A stretch of 14,124 bases of DNA from Bacteroidota bacterium (GTDB lineage Bacteria > Bacteroidota > Bacteroidia > Flavobacteriales > Weeksellaceae), in assembly GCA_023433225.1 (NCBI GenBank), contig JAEZDQ010000065.1, forward strand, positions 1-14,124, given 5' to 3'. The position numbers and the translations under genes are program-made. The notes beneath the pieces were generated by a model. The model saw only the letters and a program-made list of their open reading frames with translations, ran no database searches and was not told the DNA's origin. Each line of letters begins with the position of its first letter. The stretch's first letter is position 1. Positions 7,343-13,293 of the stretch are shown here, piece by piece.

Positions 7343-8283
7343 TTGAAATGACTAACCCTAATATCTGGACCGGCCGTTTGGATGACGAAGACGGCGAATT
7401 GGGCAAACGCTGGCACCAAGCGGTTCAAATCCGGACTTTCAGCGAATTGCCATATACCGAAGAAAAACACATTGCGCTGTTGGGCTTTTGCTCCGATGAA
7501 GGAGTGCGCAGGAACAAAGGAAGAACCGGTGCGAAAGTGGCTCCCGATGTGATTCGGAAAAGTTGTGCCAACCTGCCTTTCAATGAAAACAAACAACTTC
7601 CGATTTCGGATTTCGGAAATGTCGTATTTGAAGGCAATGATTTAGAAACGGGTAGAAAAATACAAGTTCAATCGGTGTCTGAATTGATTCAAAAAAACTA
7701 TTTCCCCATTATTTTAGGCGGCGGGCACGAAACGGCTTTGGGGAACTTTTTAGCTTTGTCACAAACCTTTGACGAAATCGGCATCATCAATATCGATGCG
7801 CATTATGATTTGAGGATTCCGGTCGAAGGAAGCACTTCCGGAACCCCTTTTTTTGAAATGGCTCATTTTTGTCTTCAAAATGGACATGAGTTCAACTATT
7901 TCTGTATGGGAATTCAATCCACGGGAAATACCGATGCCCTTTTAGAGCGAGCAATTTCATTGAATGTTCAAACCATTTCGGCGGATGAAATACATCTTGA
8001 TTTGAACCAAAGCCTTGCTGAACTGGAAAAGTTTATGGGAAAACATTCCGCCATTTACCTAAGCATTGATTTAGATGTTTTGGACGGTGCTTTTGCACCG
8101 GGCGTCAGCGCGCCTTGCGTGAATGGCCTTACCCCGTTTCAAGTCAAGTCAATTGTTCGAAAAATCATTCAAAGCAGGAAATTAAAATTAGCGGATTTGG
8201 TGGAACTTAACCCTGAATTTGATCAGGATAACCGCACCGCGAAATTAGCGGCACATTTTATGCAGGAATTTACCCAAATGTAG
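7339..8283 (+). CDS. hutG: Formimidoylglutamase (arginase family)
   Basis: Binuclear manganese enzyme of the arginase/ureohydrolase superfamily. HutG cleaves N-formimidoyl-L-glutamate to glutamate and formamide, the last step of one histidine-degradation route. The N-terminal NIWTGRLDD and KRWHQ are typical of HutG and not of arginase or agmatinase. Metal ligands are in place: His130 (GGGHE), Asp153, His155 and Asp157 (DAHYD), Asp244 and Asp246 (SIDLDVLD). VELNPEFDQDNRTAKLAA near the C terminus is the usual family ending. Length, 314 residues, is normal. The start at 7339 overlaps the TRIC stop; the Met at residue 4 (7348) is a possible alternative. No hutH, hutU or hutI is in the window, so the remaining pathway must be elsewhere or the enzyme may serve another guanidino or formimino substrate. 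Confidence 0.9.
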   Translation: MIEMTNPNIWTGRLDDEDGELGKRWHQAVQIRTFSELPYTEEKHIALLGFCSDEGVRRNKGRTGAKVAPDVIRKSCANLPFNENKQLPISDFGNVVFEGNDLETGRKIQVQSVSELIQKNYFPIILGGGHETALGNFLALSQTFDEIGIINIDAHYDLRIPVEGSTSGTPFFEMAHFCLQNGHEFNYFCMGIQSTGNTDALLERAISLNVQTISADEIHLDLNQSLAELEKFMGKHSAIYLSIDLDVLDGAFAPGVSAPCVNGLTPFQVKSIVRKIIQSRKLKLADLVELNPEFDQDNRTAKLAAHFMQEFTQM

Positions 8284-8291
8284 TTGAATCT

Positions 8292-9257
8292 ATGTCTGCG
8301 CTTTATCCTTTGAAATTTCTACCCCAACCCCAATACCGAATTTGGGGCGGGAATAAACTCAACGAAGTTTTACCGACAGAATTACAAATGGAAAATCTGG
8401 GTGAAATCTGGTGCATTTCAGGCGTCTCAGGAAACCTGAGCATCGTTGAAAACGGAAGTTTGAAAGGTAAAAACCTCAATGAAATCATTGAAATTCATGG
8501 AGCGGAATTACTCGGAAAAAAGGTTTGGGAAAAATTCGGAAAGGAATTCCCGCTGTTGGTTAAATTCATTGATGCTGCAGAACCCTTGTCGGTTCAAGTC
8601 CATCCAAACGATGAACAAGCTAAGCGTTTACACAATTCTTTCGGTAAATCTGAAATGTGGTACATCTTGGATGCAGAAGAAGGTACCGAATTGATTCTCG
8701 GTTTTGAAAACGAAATTACAAAAGAAGATTATTCCGAACACTTGCGGAACGAATCTCTGGAAAATATCTTACGGAAAGTACCCGTTTCCAAAGGTGATGC
8801 GGTTTACATTCCGGCGGGGCGGGTTCATGCCATCGGCAAAGGTGTGCTCTTGGCCGAAATCCAACAAAGTTCCGACATTACCTACCGGATTTATGATTAT
8901 AACCGCATCGACAAAGACGGAAAAAAGCGGGAGCTGAATACTGAATTGGCCATCCAGACAATTGATTTTACCCCGATTGCTGAACCCAAAACCTCTTATT
9001 CCAAAACCCTTAACCAATTTTCAACACTGATTGATTCACCTTATTTCGCCAGTAAAATTTTCAAAGGGGACAAACCGATGGAAGTCACTAAAAGGGAAGA
9101 GTTCCGGATTTACCTCTGTACCGAAGGAACCGCAAAGTTCAAAACAGAGAATGCGGAAGTGGAATTAAATAAATATGAATCTCTTCTGATGCCCGCCGGG
9201 ATTGCTTATGAAATCATTCCGGAAAGCTGTACTTTGATTGAAGTAGAAGTCCCATGA
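8292..9257 (+). CDS. manA: Mannose-6-phosphate isomerase, class I
   Basis: Zinc-dependent cupin enzyme that interconverts mannose 6-phosphate and fructose 6-phosphate, feeding GDP-mannose and fucose synthesis or mannose use; cytoplasmic. The zinc ligands are visible: Gln102 and His104 in SVQVHPND, Glu121 in GKSEMWY, and His179 in PAGRVHAIG. The active-site arginine is probably Arg205 in YDYNRID. N-terminal YRIWGG and GEIWCIS are typical of this family. At 321 residues it is the short bacterial form, without the helical insertion of the longer enterobacterial enzyme, and it has a normal C-terminal beta-barrel domain. It starts eight bases after the hutG stop, so it is very likely in the same transcript. 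The next gene has its own promoter 45 bases after the manA stop. Confidence 0.95.
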   Translation: MSALYPLKFLPQPQYRIWGGNKLNEVLPTELQMENLGEIWCISGVSGNLSIVENGSLKGKNLNEIIEIHGAELLGKKVWEKFGKEFPLLVKFIDAAEPLSVQVHPNDEQAKRLHNSFGKSEMWYILDAEEGTELILGFENEITKEDYSEHLRNESLENILRKVPVSKGDAVYIPAGRVHAIGKGVLLAEIQQSSDITYRIYDYNRIDKDGKKRELNTELAIQTIDFTPIAEPKTSYSKTLNQFSTLIDSPYFASKIFKGDKPMEVTKREEFRIYLCTEGTAKFKTENAEVELNKYESLLMPAGIAYEIIPESCTLIEVEVP

Positions 9258-9301
9258 GTTGCATTATAAGCTTCGGCACACAAATTGCAACCAACATACC
9301 G

Positions 9302-9328
9302 TTGAACATCAAATAATTCTTATATTTG
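9302..9328 (+). promoter_or_regulatory. Bacteroidota-type promoter for the mevalonate kinase gene
   Basis: A perfect -7 element TATATTTG (consensus TAnnTTTG) lies at 9321-9328. A TTG box is at 9302-9304, 16 bases upstream, one base short of the usual 17-23. The expected transcript start is near 9335, just before the ATG at 9346. This would let the isoprenoid genes be expressed apart from the upstream hutG-manA transcript. Confidence 0.6.
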
Positions 9329-9345
9329 CAACGCAATCAAAGCCA

Positions 9346-10260
9346 ATGAGAAATCCGCTTTTTTACGCCAAAATCTTGCTCTTCGGAGAATACGGCATCA
9401 TCGAAGATTCCAAAGGCCTTACCATTCCATACAATTCCTACAAAGGCTCACTCAAATTCAATAAGAAATCCCAAGGGAAAATTTCCAACCAAAGCATCGA
9501 CCGTTTCGCCGCTTACTTGGAAGAAAATTTTGCGGATGAATTTGACATGGAAAAACTCAATGCCGACATTGAGCGGGGCATGCACTTCGATTCTACCATA
9601 CCTCAAGGCTATGGAGTGGGGAGCTCCGGCGCATTGGTTGCCGCGATTTATGAACGTTATGCAACCCATAAAATTGACATCAGTGAAGGCATTTCCAAAG
9701 AATCTATTGCGAAGCTGAAAGAAACGTTCTCCAAAATGGAGTCTTTCTTCCACGGCAAAAGTTCCGGCATCGACCCGCTGATTTGTTACCTCAACCTGCC
9801 TTTGTTGATTAATTCAAAATCAGACATATCCACGATTGGGATACCGGAACAGAAAGAAGGAACAGGCGCAATTTTCCTTGTGAACTCCGGTGCGCCGGGT
9901 GAAACCGCGCCCATGGTTCAAATCTTTTTCGAGAAGCTTAAACAAGAAGGTTTCCGCAATACTTTGAAAGAAGAATTCATCAAATACAACAATGCCTGCA
10001 TCGATTCCTTTGTCAAAGGAGATTTCAACCCTTTGTTCAGCAACCTGAAAAAACTATCGACTTGGGCGTTTCTACACTTCAAACCCATGATTCCACAACG
10101 GCTGTTGGACGCTTGGCAATACGGGATTCAAACGAATTCCTATTACCTGAAACTCTGCGGTTCCGGCGGCGGCGGCTATGTTCTGGGATTTACCAAAGAC
10201 TACGAACAAGCCAAACTACACTTGAAAGAATTTGATACTGAAGTAATTTATAAATTCTGA
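9346..10260 (+). CDS. mvk: Mevalonate kinase (GHMP kinase)
   Basis: ATP-dependent kinase of the GHMP superfamily, most likely making 5-phosphomevalonate in the mevalonate route to isopentenyl diphosphate; cytoplasmic. Residues 3-15 (PLFYAKILLFGEY) include Lys9 and Glu15 of the first motif. The ATP-binding loop is PQGYGVGSSGA (86-96). HGKSSGIDP (136-144) carries the catalytic Asp143, and the C-terminal glycine motif is CGSGGGG (271-277). The length from this start is 304 residues. An open frame runs upstream to a TTG at 9259, but that extension is not kinase-like and would bury the promoter, so the ATG at 9346 is chosen. The neighbouring UbiA gene, separated only by a small GNAT gene, supports an isoprenoid role. 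Diphosphomevalonate decarboxylase and phosphomevalonate kinase are not in the window. Confidence 0.9.
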   Translation: MRNPLFYAKILLFGEYGIIEDSKGLTIPYNSYKGSLKFNKKSQGKISNQSIDRFAAYLEENFADEFDMEKLNADIERGMHFDSTIPQGYGVGSSGALVAAIYERYATHKIDISEGISKESIAKLKETFSKMESFFHGKSSGIDPLICYLNLPLLINSKSDISTIGIPEQKEGTGAIFLVNSGAPGETAPMVQIFFEKLKQEGFRNTLKEEFIKYNNACIDSFVKGDFNPLFSNLKKLSTWAFLHFKPMIPQRLLDAWQYGIQTNSYYLKLCGSGGGGYVLGFTKDYEQAKLHLKEFDTEVIYKF

Positions 10261-10262
10261 TT

Positions 10263-10532
10263 ATGGAACGTTTCAATTTCGAACAAGACACCCACGGCGG
10301 TTTTTTTTTCCTCTATGATGACCAAACCAAGTTAGGCGAAGTCACCTTCAGAAAGAGAGGGGAAGACGAAATTGTCATCAACCACACCTATGTCAAGCCT
10401 GAATTCGAAGGAAGGGGCTTTGGAAAGAAGTTGGTTGATAAGGTGCTTGAACATGCACAAAGCGAAGGCTTAAAAGTTTCCGCAACCTGTTGGTTTGCCG
10501 AGAAGGTAATGCAATCAAAGCCGAATGCCTGA
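10263..10532 (+). CDS. YjdJ-type GNAT-like N-acetyltransferase domain protein
   Basis: 89-residue minimal GNAT domain of the YjdJ (COG2388) type. Members are presumed acetyl-CoA-dependent acetyltransferases with unknown acceptors. The core is clear: a beta region with GGFFFLYDD and GEVTFRKRG, then NHTYVKPEFEGRGFGKKLVDKVLEHA (given in two parts: NHTYVKPEFEG at about 43-53 and RGFGKKLVDKVLEHA at 54-68), where G-R-G-x-G-K is the pyrophosphate-binding loop. The Cys in SATCWFAEKV near residue 80 is at the position where this family often has a conserved Cys. It begins two bases after the mevalonate kinase stop and overlaps the UbiA start by eight bases, so it sits inside a tight operon. Its acceptor is unknown. 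Confidence 0.88.
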   Translation: MERFNFEQDTHGGFFFLYDDQTKLGEVTFRKRGEDEIVINHTYVKPEFEGRGFGKKLVDKVLEHAQSEGLKVSATCWFAEKVMQSKPNA

Positions 10533-11433
10533 ACTTCGCCCGCGGTACTTGCTTATCAAGATGCTGGCACTCTTCACCGTCATACGCGGATACAACATCG
10601 CAATGCTTGTACTCGCCCAATACATGGCCAGCCTCTTCATCTTTAATGAAGGCAAGAATCACCTGGAAATCCTCTTTGACAAGCATCTGACCTTCATCAT
10701 CGTCGCATCTGCATTGAGCGTGGCTGCCGGCTACATCATCAACAACTTCTATGATTTGGAGAAGGACGCCATCGACCGCCCGCTGCAACATTACGTGGAA
10801 AGGTTTATTTCACAAGGTTTTAAGTTGAATGTATTCCTCGGCTTGAACTTGATGGCACTCGTCATCGGATATTTGGTATCCTGGCGGGTGAGCTTGTTCT
10901 TCCTGTCCTACCAGTTCCTGGTATGGTTCTATTCGCATAAAATCAACAAACTGGTATGGTTGAACAACATCTATTCAGTCATACTCATGGTGTTCCCATT
11001 CTTTGCGTTGTTCATTTATTATGAGAACTTCTCACCCATCATTTTTCTTCATGCCGGGTTTCTGTTTTTGTTATTGCTCATTACGGATATACTCAAAGAC
11101 CTCACTTCTTCGACTGCCGACACGATTTACAACTACCAAACCCTGCCCGTCGTTTATGGCGACAAACGCACCAAACAAGTGCTCACCACGCTTGTGGTAC
11201 TGATTTCCCTGCTTTCCATTTACATGGGGTATGACAGTGGCACGGGGTATATGCGCTACTTCTTCCTGTTCGGTTCACTGCTGATGTTGGTGTTGTTGAT
11301 ACCGCTATGGCATTCGAATTCCAAGACCACTTACAAACTATTACACCTGACCTTTAAACTATTGATTGCATTCGGCATCTTCAATATGGTCTTCATTGAT
11401 TTAAATCCCTTAGATTTGCAAAAGATTATATAA
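10525..11433 (+). CDS. UbiA-family prenyltransferase, possible GGGP-type enzyme
   Basis: Integral membrane prenyltransferase of the UbiA superfamily, which moves a polyprenyl diphosphate onto an aromatic ring or a polar lipid. Two metal/diphosphate-binding Asp-rich motifs are visible: NNFYDLEKDAIDRP with Asn73, Asp77 and Asp81, and DILKDLTSSTAD with Asp188 and Asp192. About eight or nine hydrophobic helices follow. Bacteroidota members next to mevalonate genes are commonly annotated as geranylgeranylglycerol-phosphate geranylgeranyltransferase, the archaeal ether-lipid type. That label is from family knowledge and is not proven here; a quinone or heme-side enzyme is also possible. The start at 10525 overlaps the GNAT gene by eight bases; Met13 at 10561 is an alternative and would remove the overlap. 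Downstream is the pseudouridine synthase. Confidence 0.87.
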   Translation: MPELRPRYLLIKMLALFTVIRGYNIAMLVLAQYMASLFIFNEGKNHLEILFDKHLTFIIVASALSVAAGYIINNFYDLEKDAIDRPLQHYVERFISQGFKLNVFLGLNLMALVIGYLVSWRVSLFFLSYQFLVWFYSHKINKLVWLNNIYSVILMVFPFFALFIYYENFSPIIFLHAGFLFLLLLITDILKDLTSSTADTIYNYQTLPVVYGDKRTKQVLTTLVVLISLLSIYMGYDSGTGYMRYFFLFGSLLMLVLLIPLWHSNSKTTYKLLHLTFKLLIAFGIFNMVFIDLNPLDLQKII

Positions 11434-11490
11434 TCCATTCTTTCTGAATGTCAAGTTTGATTCAGACAGAAAACACATAGCATTCTAATT

Positions 11491-12324
11491 ATGAAAAAGA
11501 GACAGGAAAGGCGAGATGCTTCCCCGAAGAAACCGGCGGGAAGTTCAAAACCACAATCCCGCACGCCGGGCAAACCCTTCAAACCCCGTTTGAAGAAGGC
11601 ACCCGAAGACGACGGAACCATTCGTTTGAACAAATACATCTCTAATGCGGGCATTGCATCGCGGCGCGAGGCAGACGAGTTGATTAAAAGCGGCTTGGCA
11701 CAAGTCAATGGAAAAGTCATTACCGAAATGGGCTACAAAGTCCAGCCGGGCGATGTGGTAAAGTTTGATGGCAGGGTGATCTCTGCCGAGAAGAATGTGT
11801 ACATCTTGCTCAATAAACCCAAAGGATTCATCACCACCACCAAGGATGAAAAGGACCGCAAGACCGTTATGGACTTAGTGTCCGGCGCTACAAGCGCAAG
11901 GATTTTCCCGGTCGGAAGGCTCGACCGCCAAACCACCGGCTTGCTTTTGTTTACCAATGACGGCTACCTAACCAAGAAACTAACCCACCCCAGTCATTCC
12001 GTCAGGAAGATTTACCATGTAAAGCTCAACAAGAAGCTCACCCATGCTGACTTGGATGAAATCAAAAAAGGCGTTCGGCTCATACCGGAAGGCATTGCCA
12101 AAGTGGACAATGCTTCTTTCATCGAAGGTAAACCAAAGGATGAAGTGGGCATAGAAATCCACATCGGTTGGAACCGGGTAGTCCGCCGTATATTCGAAAA
12201 GTTGGGTTATGAGGTGGAACTCCTCGACAGGGTTTCCTTTGGCGGACTCACCAAAAAGAACCTCAAGCGCGGTGATTGGCGCAAACTCACCGACCAAGAA
12301 GTCAACTTCTTAAAGATGCTCTAA
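11491..12324 (+). CDS. rluB: RsuA/RluB-type 23S or 16S rRNA pseudouridine synthase
   Basis: Converts a uridine in ribosomal RNA to pseudouridine; RluB acts on 23S rRNA near the peptidyl-transferase centre. Residues 1-42 form a basic, Lys/Arg/Pro-rich disordered tail. The S4 RNA-binding domain follows (about 43-90: IRLNKYISNAG, SRREADELI, VNGKVI). The catalytic domain starts with LLNKPKGFITT and holds the motif GRLDRQTTGLLL with catalytic Asp145. HSVRKIYHV and NRVVRRIFEKLG are further family motifs. Length is 277 residues. It lies 57 bases after the UbiA gene. A weak promoter-like pair (TTTG near 11453, TAGCATTC near 11478) exists but has two mismatches. The exact target uridine cannot be told; rluB is the best symbol by similarity, while rsuA or rluE is possible. 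Confidence 0.88.
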   Translation: MKKRQERRDASPKKPAGSSKPQSRTPGKPFKPRLKKAPEDDGTIRLNKYISNAGIASRREADELIKSGLAQVNGKVITEMGYKVQPGDVVKFDGRVISAEKNVYILLNKPKGFITTTKDEKDRKTVMDLVSGATSARIFPVGRLDRQTTGLLLFTNDGYLTKKLTHPSHSVRKIYHVKLNKKLTHADLDEIKKGVRLIPEGIAKVDNASFIEGKPKDEVGIEIHIGWNRVVRRIFEKLGYEVELLDRVSFGGLTKKNLKRGDWRKLTDQEVNFLKML

Positions 12325-12338
12325 ACCCTCATCAGCTT

Positions 12339-12647
12339 ATGAAATCCCTTGTTCTACTTGGCTTGTTGCTGGTTTTCACCCCTCAACCCAATCAGGTGGA
12401 CGAGGAATGTACCTGTAAAGGATTCAAGTTATATGGTAAAATCAAAGTAGTCGAAAATTTCCCTGATGTGAAAGTCAAGGTGGTGGAACATTTCCCCGAT
12501 TTGAAAGTTAAACTGGTAAACCATTTCCCCGACCACTGTGGGGAGTGGCAGATAGTCGAGCATTTCCCTGATACCAAAGTACAATTTGTGGAGCATTTCC
12601 CCGACATTGAAATCCAATATGTCGAGCATTTCCCGGGTAAGCCCTGA
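12339..12647 (+). CDS. Small secreted protein of six 11-residue FPD repeats
   Basis: 102-residue protein with a signal peptide (MKSLVLLGLLLVFT) and a mature part made almost entirely of an 11-residue repeat of the form [E/N]-[H/N]-FPD-x-K-V-x-x-V. Copies start at residues 39, 50, 61, 74, 85 and 96. The third copy carries a two-residue insertion reading HCGEWQ. The first mature segment is EECTCKGFKLYGK. Cys24, Cys26 and Cys67 could form a disulfide or bind a metal or cofactor. Alternating hydrophobic residues suggest short beta strands joined by FPD turns, as in a small solenoid or stacked beta sheet. I recall similar unnamed small proteins in other Bacteroidota but know no function. The frame is open further upstream, overlapping the pseudouridine synthase end; the ATG at 12339 is chosen because it starts the signal peptide. 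It follows rluB by 14 bases. Confidence 0.85.
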   Translation: MKSLVLLGLLLVFTPQPNQVDEECTCKGFKLYGKIKVVENFPDVKVKVVEHFPDLKVKLVNHFPDHCGEWQIVEHFPDTKVQFVEHFPDIEIQYVEHFPGKP

Positions 12648-12696
12648 GGTTTTTCAACCTGTCATTTGTGCCTCCGCAAACCCGCACTGGTAGCGG

Positions 12697-12806
12697 GATA
12701 AAAAAGCACACGTGGTTTAGGGTCAAACCACGTGTGGTTTCACCCAACATCACGTGTGGTTTGTAACGAAAGCACGCGTGGTTTTATGTGAAACCACGCG
12801 TGCTTT
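12697..12806. repeat. Intergenic tandem array, exact 22-bp period (array 2)
   Basis: Five units of exactly 22 bases: 12697-12718, 12719-12740, 12741-12762, 12763-12784 and 12785-12806. Each has six variable bases and then a 16-base core close to AAACCACGYGTGGTTT, which is itself a near-perfect palindrome. The variable six-mers of units two to five are AGGGTC, CACCCA, GTAACG and TATGTG. Adjacent cores can pair: the cores of units four and five (12769-12784 and 12791-12806) are perfect 16-base complements with a six-base loop, and those of units one and two pair with one mismatch. A separate small stem, CCCGC/GCGGG at 12681-12697, abuts the array. It lies between convergent genes (the FPD-repeat gene, stop 12647; the HU gene, stop 12827) and may end transcription from both sides. 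Function unproven. Confidence 0.92.
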
Positions 12807-12826
12807 AAATTCAAATGACCTTAGGG

Positions 12827-13219
12827 TTACTTTTTGTACTTCTCAAACTTGGCATTTCGGATCGCTTGCCTGATCCTGTCGCCAGGTGTATAATTTACTT
12901 TGACACCCAAAATATCCCTCGAAGCCTCGAAGTCAGATTCTCTATCTACACCTGCACTTTTGATACTGGGGTAGAGCGTACCTAACCTGTCTAAACGGAC
13001 AGTGCTTCCGTGGGCAAGTGCAATTTGGATCTCATTCTCAAGCGCAATGATTACGCCTCGGATGTCCGGTTCACTGAGTGAACCTGATTTTTCGATGATT
13101 CTGACCAAATCATCGGTAGTGACATCTTCTTCACGGACAATGGTACCATACCATTTTTTGGTTCCTCCACCGGCAACACCGGGTTGACCTTTCTCAATTA
13201 ATCGATACTTGATTGACAT
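12827..13219 (-). CDS. HU-like DNA-binding protein, HU-HIG class
   Basis: 130-residue nucleoid-type protein of the HU/IHF superfamily, in the Bacteroidota class called HU-HIG. It is longer than E. coli HU (~90 residues) and has an N-terminal strand (MSIKYRLIEKGQPG) before the dimerisation helices. Visible family features are KKWYGTIVREEDVTTDDLVRI (given as KKWYGTIV at 21-28 and REEDVTTDDLVRI at 29-41), the helix RGVIIALENEIQIALAHG, then VRLDRLGTLYPSIKS, equivalent to the V-x-L-x-x-x-G-x-F segment that leads into the DNA-binding arm. NYTPGDRIRQAIRNAKF closes the fold. It presumably bends DNA or compacts the chromosome. It has its own strong promoter (13245-13276) and is transcribed toward the 22-bp array, which lies just past its stop. 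The class is well supported; the specific role is not. Confidence 0.9.
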   Translation of the reverse strand: MSIKYRLIEKGQPGVAGGGTKKWYGTIVREEDVTTDDLVRIIEKSGSLSEPDIRGVIIALENEIQIALAHGSTVRLDRLGTLYPSIKSAGVDRESDFEASRDILGVKVNYTPGDRIRQAIRNAKFEKYKK

Positions 13220-13244
13220 AATACTGAAAGTATAATAGCTTACC

Positions 13245-13276
13245 CAAATGTAAACAATTGGCTTAATATCAACAAA
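13245..13276 (-). promoter_or_regulatory. Consensus Bacteroidota promoter for the HU-HIG gene
   Basis: On the minus strand a TTTG box (13276-13273) is followed after 20 bases by TACATTTG (13252-13245), a perfect match to TAnnTTTG. The predicted transcript start is near 13238, about 19 bases before the ATG at 13219. This is the best promoter in the window and agrees with high expression of a nucleoid protein. Confidence 0.78.
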
Positions 13277-13293
13277 CTAATGGCAATATTTTT

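Noticed and set aside
9259..9345. N-terminal extension of mevalonate kinase from a TTG at 9259
   Set aside because: The extra 29 residues do not look like the family, and the region holds a good promoter; the ATG at 9346 gives the normal N terminus.
12392..12629. Minus-strand repeat-containing frames opposite the FPD-repeat gene
   Set aside because: Because the unit is 33 bases, every frame is periodic. Only the plus-strand frame has a signal peptide and is linked to rluB.
12697..12806. CRISPR array
   Set aside because: Spacers are only six bases and the core is a 16-base palindrome; no cas gene is near. The same applies to array 1.
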